A stretch of DNA of 31,043 nt from CAXBID01 sp963975495 (GTDB taxonomy: Bacteria; Bacteroidota; Bacteroidia; Flavobacteriales; Flavobacteriaceae). Location of the stretch: contig CAXBID010000010.1 of the NCBI GenBank assembly GCA_963975495.1, positions 1 through 31,043 on the forward strand, read 5' to 3'. Shown here one piece after another: positions 10,501 through 18,900 of this stretch (position 1 is the stretch's first letter; every line of letters begins with the position of its first letter). A program made the translations under genes and the position numbers. The notes beneath the pieces were generated by a model that saw nothing but the letters and a program-made list of their open reading frames with translations, was not told where the DNA came from and ran no database searches.

Positions 10501-10609
10501 GAATGGGGCCATTGCTATCTGAAACAGTACCTGTAACGGTTTGGGCAAACATTGTTCCCCCTAGTAGTAATATACCTATTAGCAATAGGTTATAAATATG
10601 TTTTTTCAT
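7556..10609 (-). CDS. SusC/RagA-like TonB-dependent outer-membrane transporter (first pair)
   Basis: The 1017-residue product is complete. It has a signal peptide ending near MFAQ (about residue 23), then a carboxypeptidase regulatory-like beta-sandwich domain (TVTGTVSDSNGPIPGVNIIVKNT to about 105), the linker ALDEIVLVGYSS, the plug domain (about 115-225, with RIRGEGTIGNNNPLYVIDGIP and VLKDASAAAIYGSRASGGVVLITTK, both SusC/RagA signatures), and a 22-strand barrel ending in ...LFGLNVKF with terminal Phe, the outer-membrane assembly signal. It imports oligosaccharides using TonB energy together with the adjacent SusD lipoprotein. It is the first gene of its transcript. The 230 bp ahead of it hold the twin GTGTACAC operator candidate, so it is probably under control of the HTCS encoded just upstream. 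Confidence 0.97.
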   Translation of the reverse strand: MKKHIYNLLLIGILLLGGTMFAQTVTGTVSDSNGPIPGVNIIVKNTSKGTVSDFDGNYTIDNVDSNAVLVFSFVGYITKEISVSGKTIIDVVLIEDSQALDEIVLVGYSSRKKSTLTGAVAVVDMGDLEKTRVANVTQALQGQIAGVQVTSSTGAPGDPIQVRIRGEGTIGNNNPLYVIDGIPTRDIGFLNQADIKSMTVLKDASAAAIYGSRASGGVVLITTKGGAIGKISFDVDYWTGIHNAANLPNMLNAEQYMNTVEKAWNNSDRSGTNPYTADKGRADFADTDWLDELFETGRSQNLQFTASGGSDKVQFLMSLGYYGQDGIVIFDNDQYKRLSYRTNLNIDLTERLKIGTNLQLTYATQDKLSSKGDAPGIIRHALLRPPVIGVYKDVNDPTYSENSFFTDLPFYKNNDFANGGWESDKYEWASNPVALAYYTDDVRKDFRTFGNIFAEYSFLKNKELTFRTNVGVDLSFIHNKTFGKNYGDDDGGGNATDQGLGRQNRPNSLSEERGESRTITFNNTLNYTKTFNDKHDVSLLVGTEYIDNFSSSIGASRARFDITDPTFRYIDFGGTEADLWNGGSASEWTLFSLFGSATYVYDDKYMVTSNIRADASSRFSEKNRWGYFPSISVGWKISDESFLKDVSWLSNLKLRAGWGKLGNQEIDNYAFLTLISQTDGKVVVNRYGNEDLKWESSESTNIGVDIGLFNNKLAISAEYFEKNTTDILLPIGLPSIVGDVAPTIVNAGEVSNKGFELSVNYRNSDNEFKYGINANMGTLINKVEKLHPNVPNLIGQVTRTEVGQSLNAFYGYKMVGIYQNQAEIDSHLNGTLNPAVKPGDIKFEDVNNDGIVNSDDRKFLGNSIPDLTYGISFSSSYKNFDFSFLFQGVEGVDRYNDGKQIIDYDTRPFNYTTNILGAWDGEGSSNTIPRVAFEDNGSSKVSSIFVEDASYLRLKNIELGYTIDSIIGIQNMRLYVSGQNLFTSTDYTGLDPESTDLIDRGTYPSAKAVLFGLNVKF

Positions 10610-10727
10610 AATTTGAGGGTTTTTAATTGATTAATAATTTGAGTAGTTTTTTTCATAATTCTAAATAATTAAGTGAATTGAATTAGTTTATAGTTGGTTC
10701 ATACTTATGATTAAAAAAATCACTTTG

Positions 10728-10735
10728 TAAATGTA
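10728..10735 (-). promoter_or_regulatory. Candidate -7 box TACATTTA for susCD, activator-dependent
   Basis: On the minus strand TACATTTA matches TAnnTTTG except for the last base. It lies 20 bases downstream of the proximal GTGTACAC arm, which would occupy the place of the missing -33 TTTG. This arrangement suits a promoter in which a bound AraC-type activator replaces the -33 contact. The predicted transcript start would be about 110 bases ahead of the susC start codon. Assignment is by eye and competes with the overlapping candidate at 10745-10775. Confidence 0.35.
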
Positions 10736-10744
10736 TGTATGAGG

Positions 10745-10775
10745 CAAACTAAATGGTGTACACTATGTCATCAAA
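10745..10775 (-). promoter_or_regulatory. Alternative Bacteroidota promoter TTTG-N19-TTAGTTTG ahead of susC
   Basis: On the minus strand TTTG (10772-10775) is followed after 19 bases by TTAGTTTG (10745-10752), one mismatch from the TAnnTTTG consensus and with ideal spacing. It interleaves with the twin palindromes: one GTGTACAC lies in the spacer and the other abuts the -33 box upstream. If this is the true promoter, a protein bound there would more likely hinder RNA polymerase than help it, so the arrangement matters for the mode of regulation. Confidence 0.45.
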
Positions 10776-10785
10776 AGTGTACACC
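10755..10785. promoter_or_regulatory. Twin palindromic operator candidate (GGTGTACACT ... AGTGTACACC)
   Basis: Two perfect 10-base inverted arms, GGTGTACACT at 10755-10764 and AGTGTACACC at 10776-10785, are separated by 11 bases. Each arm contains the self-complementary octamer GTGTACAC, so the two octamers are also a direct repeat with a 21-bp period, two helical turns. This is the geometry expected for two protein subunits bound on one DNA face. It lies about 55 bp past the stop of the HTCS gene and about 145 bp ahead of susC. The HTCS AraC-type domain is the obvious candidate ligand. I saw no other copy in the non-coding parts of this window. Confidence 0.65.
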
Positions 10786-10840
10786 AGAAGTCAATTACTT
10801 GGTCTTTTAGTAATTAAGTAAGACTATTCTTGAGTTATTC

Positions 10841-13800
10841 TTAAGATATTTGCGAATTATTCTTAAGTTGATAATTTTTAGGAGTACTGCTATACATTTT
10901 TTTAAACTCTCTATAAAAATAAGATCGATTATTGAAACCTGATTGATAACATACTTGTGAGACGGTATAATTACTTTTTCGTAATAATTCGGCGGCGTAC
11001 TTCAATCTAATTGTTCGTATCAAATCTCCAGGTGAAAAACCAAAATTTTGTTTTATTTTTCTATATAACTGTGAATTGCTTATGCCTAACTTTTCTTCAA
11101 TAAATAGACTATGTAAATTTTCATTATCTATATTATTCCGAATTAGTTCAATAACTTTTCTTAATAATTCTTTTTCATTATTTTCAACTGGAAGATTCTT
11201 AATGTCTTCTATAAAGGTATCCTTTGATAAATGTTTTAACATGAGTTCCCTTTCTTCAAGTAGTTTCTGTACCCTAACAAGGATATGATCTGGATGGAAT
11301 GGTTTTGGAATGTATGAGTTTGCACCGCTCTCCAGGCCTTCAATGCGATGCGCTATTGTCCCTTTTGCTGTTAGCATTATTACAGGTATATGGCATGTTT
11401 TATTATCGTTTTTTACTTTTTTACAAAACTCTATACCATCCATTACTGGCATCATAACATCCGTAATGATGATGTCAGGAAGGTCATTTTTCATCTTTTC
11501 TATGGCTTCAAATCCATTATTAGCGATACTGATTTTATATTTTTCTTTTAATAATTCATTTAAGAACAATTGAATTTCCCGTTCATCTTCTACAATTAAT
11601 ATTACTTTTCGCTTTTCCAAAAAAGCTTCAAGCGACGACATTCTATCAAAGTTGTCCTCGATGTTATTTGGGGTTTCTTCAAGAATATTCTTAAGATATT
11701 CTGAAATCAAAATTTGACTTCCCTCTGTATCGAATTCATTGTCCTTAAATGACTGTTCACTGCAAGGGAGATTTATGGTGAAGACAGTAACTTTGTTTGA
11801 CCGACTGGAAACATGTATCTCACCTCTTAATACGGTCACTAATTTTTTAATATATGCCAATCCAATGCCTGTTCTAAACAAATTTGTATCAGATTTATCT
11901 TCAACATCTGTTAAAAAAAATCTATCAAATAATGAGTCTAGCTTTTCTTTAGAAATGCCTTTTCCTGTGTTCGATACTTTAATATAAAGTGTTTTTATAG
12001 CATCACCCTTTATATTGAACTCCAGTTTAATACTACCGTTTTTTGGAGTATATTTAAACGCATTGGACAATAAATTGAAAATGATTTTTTCAATTTTATC
12101 CTTATCATACCACCCGATTAGCTCTGTTGGCAATTCCAAATCATATTCAATATTTTTATCCAATGCCCATTCATCAAAAAGCTCAGCAATTTGTTCAATC
12201 AAATTAACTAAATCAAATTGCTTTACAGTGACTTCCAGGTGATCGTACTCCGCTTTTCTAAATTCAAGTAACTGTTTTGTCAAAAAAAGCAATCTCGAGG
12301 AATTTCGTTGTATCATGTTTATAAATTTCCTGCTTTTTTCTCCCAGGTTTTCAGATTCAGCAAGCTTTTGTACTGGACCAACTATCAAGGTTAAAGGGGT
12401 TTGAAATTCATGTGCAATATTTGTGAAAAACGTAAGCCTGTTTTGGTGAATTTCTTCTTCTCGTTTTTGAAGAAGAATATTTTTCCTTAATTTATACTGT
12501 TTACTAAAATAGCTCCATACAAAAAGGAGAAAAAGAAACAGTAAAATAAAATAAATAAATATTGCTACGTTTGATTGCCAATAAACGGGCTTAACTTTGA
12601 TGTCAATGGCATGAACGGCATCGCTCCAAATACCATCGCTATTGGACCATTTAATCCATAGCGCATAGGATCCTTTGGGCACATTTGTAAAAGAGATAAT
12701 CCTTCTATTATTGATCATGTTCCAATCTTGGTCAAAATTTTCTAGTTTATAGGCATATTGACATTTTTCACTATTTATATAAGTTAAAGCTGCCAATTCT
12801 ATATCAAAGAAGTTTTGGTCGTGTTCTAAAACAATAGATGGATATGTCTTTGAATTTTTAGATATAACGAGGCCTTGATAATAGGGAGCATCTTGATTTT
12901 GACCACTGATTTTATCAATAAGGATATCTGGTACAACTTGAGATTCTTCTATTTTGGAAGGTAAAAAATAGTTAAACCCTTTGATTCCGCCCATAAAAAC
13001 AAAATCTGTACTATTATTTTGATAAAAGGCCCCATCTGCAAATTCATTATTTTGCAAACCTTCATTTTTAGTATAGTTAATGAATTTTGACTCATTGAAT
13101 ATAAAATTAGATACCCCAAAATTGGTACTTATCCAAAGATTTGATCCATTATCAGAAACTATTCCATGAATGGTATTATTTGGAAGCCCTTCATTAACTG
13201 TAAAGTTTTTAAATTTAGGTTCCTCTCCATCATTAAACTCTTCCAATAAATTCAAGCCCAAACTCGTACCGATCCAAAGTTTTTTATTCACATCTACATG
13301 AAGACATAAAATATCATTATTCGATAAACTTTGCGAATCGTTCTTTCTATTTTTAAATGCTTTAAATCTACTTGTTTGCTTATTAAAAAGATTTAATCCC
13401 CCCAATCTTGTTCCTAACCAAAGTTCATGGTTGCTTTTTGGAACTATTGAAAAAATAATATTGCTGCTTAAATATCCATCTGCTCCATTTGCAGCTAAGT
13501 ATTGTTTAAAATCGGTAACTTTTAAAGCCTCACCCAAACGTGAAATTTTAAAACGAATCATGCCATATCCGTTTGTTCCAAGCCAAATAAACCCATTTTC
13601 ATCTTGATAAATGGTGTAAGTGGACTTAAAATATTCACACCGTTCACTTCCGATAATTTCTGGCCAACTAATAAATTTTGATTTTTTTAAGTCAAAAACA
13701 TCAATCCCTTCTCCATCGGTACCAATAAAAATAAGATCGTCCTGCCCTTTACAAAGTGAAAACACGGCATTGTTAATAGCACTGTTACTTTCATTGAAAA

Positions 13801-15034
13801 TTTGATATTCTAATGGTTTATTTGAATTTAGGTAGAATTTAGAAGGAAACCGGAACAAGCCATTTCCTTTTGTACCGACCCAAAATGAATTATTTTCCAC
13901 TTCTAAAAACACGCGCACAATACCTCCATCAATTTCAGGCACTTGTAACCTAGAAACCAGATTAAATGCCTTTTTAAGTGGGTGCATTTTAAAAAGTCCG
14001 TCTCCGTCTGTTCCTGTCCAGATTACATCTTCAGTTCCTTGTACTAATGTTGTTATTTTTTGGTTCCTTAAGTTCTTAACCCATGAATTATTGATAATTT
14101 CACCTAAACCGTTAATGATGAAATAGCCTGAACTATCACGTAGCAAAAGACCTTCTTTAATATTAGCTGTAAAATTATCAATGTTACTTTTACTGATTTG
14201 TTGCTCATTTTTATCATGAAAAGAATATATAAAAGCATTGCCGGTGGTAGAAATAAAACACACCTTTCCCCTTGATAATATTCCAAATCCATTTACATTA
14301 TTCGAAATCTTATCAACTTGTGATATCATTTTTTTAGCCTCATCATTAGTTTTTATCACTAAAGAATAGAGTTCATTATTATCTAATAATAAAAGTAATT
14401 CGCCTGTGGGTGTGAATGCCATTTTTTTAACGGCATTCTTAGGCAGGTCTTTAATCGGTAATAATTGAAAATCATTACCATCAAAGTAACCAATTCCCCA
14501 ATCTTTAACAGCACAAAAAACTTTTTTAGAACCGTCAAGAGCTATGTTAAATTCAGATTCAGAAAAAGGGGGTTTGTCTTTTCTGGAAAAATAATACCTC
14601 TTAAATGTATTCGTTTTTTTATCATATCTATTGATACCATGCATGGTTAATATCCATATTTGACCAACATCATCTTCATCAATTTTCAGTATTACTTGAT
14701 TGGTAAGACTGTTTTCATTATTCAATTCAGGTCTAAAAATTTTGAATCTGCTTCCATCATATCTGTTTAAACCATCCCAAGTCCCAATCCATAATAAATT
14801 TTCAGAATCTTGAAAAATGGTATTTACTGAACTATTTGAGAGCCCGTTTGTATTGTCTAATTGTTCGGTAGAATATTTAATATTGGAAATATCAACTCTA
14901 CTTTCTTGAAAAGAATCTAACTCTATTACTTTATTTGATGGGATATTTAATAATGTTTGGTCATGTTTTTTGCTACAACCAATAATTGATAAAAGAATAA
15001 TTGCTGCTAGGAATAAGGGAGATTTCAAATTCAA
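10841..15034 (-). CDS. Hybrid two-component system regulator (HTCS)
   Basis: This 1397-residue protein fuses sensor kinase and response regulator. It has an N-terminal signal with a lipobox-like SIIGC (Cys20), two-component propeller repeats (Reg_prop, roughly 50-750, repeated LWIGT..GLNRYD-type units), a Y_Y_Y domain (about 750-815), one transmembrane helix (about 822-843), HisKA with the phospho-acceptor in AHEFQTP (His875), HATPase with N-box NLLSNAFKYT (about 985-996) and NTGKGIS, a receiver (about 1143-1262; acceptor Asp1192 in IITDVMMPVMDG, Lys1244 in PKP), and a C-terminal AraC-type double helix-turn-helix (about 1290-1390). The periplasmic propeller should bind an oligosaccharide and the AraC part should activate PUL genes. 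The only usable starts are TTG codons at 15034 or 15028, since an in-frame TAA lies just upstream and no ATG precedes the signal peptide. Confidence 0.95.
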   Translation of the reverse strand: MNLKSPLFLAAIILLSIIGCSKKHDQTLLNIPSNKVIELDSFQESRVDISNIKYSTEQLDNTNGLSNSSVNTIFQDSENLLWIGTWDGLNRYDGSRFKIFRPELNNENSLTNQVILKIDEDDVGQIWILTMHGINRYDKKTNTFKRYYFSRKDKPPFSESEFNIALDGSKKVFCAVKDWGIGYFDGNDFQLLPIKDLPKNAVKKMAFTPTGELLLLLDNNELYSLVIKTNDEAKKMISQVDKISNNVNGFGILSRGKVCFISTTGNAFIYSFHDKNEQQISKSNIDNFTANIKEGLLLRDSSGYFIINGLGEIINNSWVKNLRNQKITTLVQGTEDVIWTGTDGDGLFKMHPLKKAFNLVSRLQVPEIDGGIVRVFLEVENNSFWVGTKGNGLFRFPSKFYLNSNKPLEYQIFNESNSAINNAVFSLCKGQDDLIFIGTDGEGIDVFDLKKSKFISWPEIIGSERCEYFKSTYTIYQDENGFIWLGTNGYGMIRFKISRLGEALKVTDFKQYLAANGADGYLSSNIIFSIVPKSNHELWLGTRLGGLNLFNKQTSRFKAFKNRKNDSQSLSNNDILCLHVDVNKKLWIGTSLGLNLLEEFNDGEEPKFKNFTVNEGLPNNTIHGIVSDNGSNLWISTNFGVSNFIFNESKFINYTKNEGLQNNEFADGAFYQNNSTDFVFMGGIKGFNYFLPSKIEESQVVPDILIDKISGQNQDAPYYQGLVISKNSKTYPSIVLEHDQNFFDIELAALTYINSEKCQYAYKLENFDQDWNMINNRRIISFTNVPKGSYALWIKWSNSDGIWSDAVHAIDIKVKPVYWQSNVAIFIYFILLFLFLLFVWSYFSKQYKLRKNILLQKREEEIHQNRLTFFTNIAHEFQTPLTLIVGPVQKLAESENLGEKSRKFINMIQRNSSRLLFLTKQLLEFRKAEYDHLEVTVKQFDLVNLIEQIAELFDEWALDKNIEYDLELPTELIGWYDKDKIEKIIFNLLSNAFKYTPKNGSIKLEFNIKGDAIKTLYIKVSNTGKGISKEKLDSLFDRFFLTDVEDKSDTNLFRTGIGLAYIKKLVTVLRGEIHVSSRSNKVTVFTINLPCSEQSFKDNEFDTEGSQILISEYLKNILEETPNNIEDNFDRMSSLEAFLEKRKVILIVEDEREIQLFLNELLKEKYKISIANNGFEAIEKMKNDLPDIIITDVMMPVMDGIEFCKKVKNDNKTCHIPVIMLTAKGTIAHRIEGLESGANSYIPKPFHPDHILVRVQKLLEERELMLKHLSKDTFIEDIKNLPVENNEKELLRKVIELIRNNIDNENLHSLFIEEKLGISNSQLYRKIKQNFGFSPGDLIRTIRLKYAAELLRKSNYTVSQVCYQSGFNNRSYFYREFKKMYSSTPKNYQLKNNSQIS

Positions 15035-15260
15035 TTGATTTACTTAAAATACAAGAATACGAATATTATAAAATATTTATTTACAATACTCCGTTAAGTT
15101 TTAGTTCATTTAATTGATAATGAGTAAAATAAGTTAAAAAAGTGTTGAAAAAATTAGGATAACTACCTGTTTATCAGTATATTAATAATGAATTTCAAAA
15201 CAACTATCAATTGGCTCTTTCTTGCTAAATCCTTACGTCGAACTCAGGTTCATTGGTTGC

Positions 15261-15574
15261 CCATCGGAGACCAAGTATGTTTTCCCAATTTTATTGAGAG
15301 ACAATTTAACGCCAAAACAAATAGAAAATAGAAAACACAAAATCATGAGACTCTATAATAACGCTCTTAAAGAAATAGCCTTACTCGCGTCGATTGAAAA
15401 AAAATAACTACATATGTAGCTAGACATAGTTTTGCAACTTGTTTGAAATACAAAGGCATATCAACAGATATAATTAGTGAATCATTGGGGCATCAAAACA
15501 TCGTAATCACTCAAACATATCTTAAGAGTTTCAGCAATTTTGTTATAGATGATGCAACTGAAGTTTTGTTGTAA
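15261..15574 (+). pseudogene. Remnant of tyrosine recombinase/integrase, N-terminally truncated and frameshifted
   Basis: Only the C-terminal part of a Bacteroidota-type phage integrase remains. The first segment (about 15261-15407) reads ETKYVFPILLRDNLTPKQ... to LLASIEKK and then hits a stop. In the next frame from about 15401 the sequence continues KITTYVARHSFATCLKYKG... SESLGHQNIVITQTYLKSF and stops at 15572-15574. The join lies in a run of eight A (15397-15404); a ninth A would restore one frame. The RHSFAT arginine, the LGH histidine and the TQTYL tyrosine are visible, but the core-binding domain and the first catalytic Arg and the Lys are missing. It is the only plus-strand coding trace in the window and marks past integration between the HTCS and the enzyme cluster. 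An open frame extends back to an ATG at 15222, but its first dozen residues do not look like integrase. Confidence 0.8.
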
Positions 15575-15975
15575 TTTAATGAATAATCCTTTGTCGTTTG
15601 ATAAACAAATAGTAGTAATATATACACTGTATCTAATTCTTGATAAATGACAATTTGTACAGTCCTAAGTAAGGTGTGAGATAATTAGAAAATCCTACTA
15701 AAATTCTCAAAAAAATTACTATGCAAACAGACTTCAGATATGTGTCTAATTTGGAAAATCAAAACAACTATAAAAAAATCAACCAAATACATGTATGTTA
15801 GCTGAAAAGACACGATGCAAAACGCACGACACAGTTTTTTTAATATCTCTGATAGTTTAATCTCTTTAAAAATACTTCAAGAATCATATGCCTATTCATC
15901 AATAACAGCTGTATTTAACAACCTTTTTTCAATAATCTTCCATTCTTCATGAAATTTATTCATCCTACATTAAAC
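15575..15975. other. Gene-poor 400-bp stretch between integrase remnant and GH2 gene
   Basis: I see no intact gene, RNA gene or clear terminator here. On the minus strand a short frame (ATG at 15961-15963, MNKFHEEWKIIEKRLLNTAV..., 23 codons) looks helical and coding-like and then runs into two in-frame stops, so it may be a decayed gene fragment. The GH2 gene ends at 15976 without an obvious intrinsic terminator. The stretch reads as scar DNA left with the integrase remnant. Confidence 0.5.
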
Positions 15976-18900
15976 TCAATTTACGTTTACTACAGGTTGA
16001 ATACTGTATGTATATTCTAAATTATCTGGAAAAATCTTGTATTTATCATGAGGTTGTGCACCCCAACTATCATCACCACCAACACCCATCTGCTCGTAAT
16101 CGATATTTATATTGACGAAATCCCTTTTGGAAATATCGGCAGTATGGCGTTGCTGTTTTTGCATCCCTGCATCAAAATCTGAATTATATTGATGGTGTGC
16201 GCTAAAACTAAAATTACCTGATGCTTTCTGTATTTGTAATCCAGAACCCTTTTCATTGGTAAAACTAACCTTTCTAGTTTCTGTTTTGTATCCGTTTTCT
16301 TGTGGTCTTATATAGGGAAAGTATAAATCTTCAACTTTCGCTTTATAAATATCTACCAACGCAGATGTATTTCTATCTTGGTAGTTTTCATGTGGGCCTC
16401 TACCATACCAATTTACATTATCATAAGCATTTCTTATAATAAAATTATTGCCAAATCGTGGCATTGGTGGTAAATTTTTGCTTATGTTTTTAAGTCGATT
16501 GTTCACTGTTATGCTACCGTCTTTATGTACAGTGTAACTTATACTGATACTTCCATTTACAGATGGTAAATTGAAGGTTGACACCACTTTTACAGATTCT
16601 AGACTTTTAAGATTTTCTAAACTATTCAGGTCCAAATCTTTGCCATTATTTTCTGCTTTAAAAGATACCAGTTGTTGATTATCTGTGGCTTCTTTCCAAA
16701 CTTTAAATTTCTGTGGCATGTTGTATCCAAAATCATTATCAGTTGCCGCTCTCCAAAAATTTGGTTTGATACCTTCAACTAAAACATTACCATTTCCATA
16801 ATCAATTTCAGAAAGTAAACCAGTATTTTTGTTAAACGCTATTTTAACAGCGTTATTAGATAGGGTTAACACACTATCTTTTAAAGTTATATTAAACGGT
16901 GAACTTTCTGCAACTTCTAAAGGTTCAGGTTTATAATTCCCCATTTCAAATTGCTCGTATGCAACAGTATATCCCTTATCTAATAATTGTTGTTCTGTTC
17001 GGGTTTTCGCGTAAATATTCAATAAATATTCTTTGTTATTTACGTCTAATTTTGGTAATTTTAGATTGACCTTAGTTGATGTATTTGGTGAAATATTTAA
17101 GTTTTCCAATACACCTTCTGCGATTTGCAATCCGTTTTCTTTTAATTCCCAACTTAGCTCAAAATTATTAAGATTGGTGAAATCGTAATTATTGAAAATT
17201 TCTATCTTTCCAGATTTGGGCTTCGTTGATTTGAATTTTATATACTGATATACTTTCTTCAGCTCTTCCAAAGCAGGATGTGGTGTTCTATCTGGATTTA
17301 CCACGCCGTTTAAACAAAAATTACCATCATTTTGAAGGTCTTCGCCTCCTAAATCGCCACCATATGCCCAATAGGCTTCGCCGTTATCATTTTTAGTTAA
17401 AATACCTTGATCTACCCAATCCCATATATAGCCACCTTGCATGACATCATAGGCTTCAATAACATCCCAATAATCTTGAAAATTGCCTAAACTGTTGCCC
17501 ATAGCATGCGAGTATTCACATTGGATCAATGGGCGTTTTGGGTTATTCTCAGCGTATTCTACCATGTGATGAATTCGCCAGTACATAGGGGCTTGAATAT
17601 CGGTGTTTTCATAATTTGTGGCACCCTCATATTGCACAGGTCTGGTAGTCTCTTTATCTTTTAACCATTGATAAGTGGCAAAAAAATTCTCGCCATTACC
17701 GGCTTCATTTCCTAACGACCATGTAATAATAGAGGTGTGATTTTTGTCACGCTCGTACATGCGTTCCGTTCTATCCAAATGCATCGCTTTCCATTCTGGT
17801 CTGTAAGCTGGATGTATTTTTTTTGCTTCCTCATTATTGTCCAAACCTTGATTGGTAGCGCCCATACCATGGGTTTCTATATTCACTTCATCAATCACAT
17901 AAAAACCAAATTCATCACATAATCTGTAAAAAAATGGATTTTTAGGATAATGGCTACATCGTATAGCATTTACGTTGTTCTCTTTCATCAACTTTAAATC
18001 TGTCATGGTAAGTGCTTCGGTAATCACATGTCCTCTGGTATCATCATGGTCATGCAGATTAACACCTTTAAACAATACCGCTTTACCGTTTACAAGCACT
18101 TGGTTGTTTTTAATTTCCACGGTTCTAAAACCTGTTTTTAAAGCGGTAGATTTGTCTCCAACTGAAATTAAAACCGTATAAAGTTGTGGAATTTCGGCAT
18201 TCCAAGATTTAACATCTGCAACCACATCTTCAAAACTAATTTTTGAAATTCCAGGTTGTAAGGTTTCCTGTTTTGAGAAATTCAGGATTTCTTTATCCCC
18301 ATCTAAAAGCTGTACATTAATGTTTTTTGTTGCTGGTGTTTTGGTTGAATTTTTTAATTCTAAATCTATTTTAAAACTGCCATCTTGATAATCATTAATC
18401 AATCCAGAAGTCAAGGCAACATCATTTAAACCCACTTTGTCTTGAGCATATAAATAAACATCACGCTCGATTCCGCTCAATCGCCAAAAATCCTGATCCT
18501 CCATATAACTGGCATCAGACCAACGCAATACCTGGACCGCCAAATCATTTTTTCCTTTCTTAAGGTACTTTGAAATATTGAATTCCGCTGGTGTTTTGCT
18601 ACCCTCGCTATATCCAACTTTCTGCCCGTTTAACCAAACATACATTGCACCACTTACACCTTCAAAGTGAAGAAAAACCTCTTTTTCAGTCCAAGTATCA
18701 TCAACTTCAAAGGTACGTTTGTAGCTTCCCACATTATTTAAGTCGTGCTTAATAAACGGTGGGTTTTTAGGAAAAACATATTTAATATTCGTATAAATAG
18801 GAATGCCAAAACCTTCCATTTCCCAATTGGAAGGCACGTTAATTTCGTCCCAACCATTTAAGTCAAAATCGTCTTTATAAAAATCGGATGGTCTTAAAGA

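Noticed and set aside
10731..10740. Short tandem repeat ATGTATGTAT
   Set aside because: It is too short to be more than chance in AT-rich DNA.
15222..15407. Independent small protein of 61 residues
   Set aside because: Its C-terminal two thirds match the middle of an integrase and the match continues in another frame, so it is part of a pseudogene.
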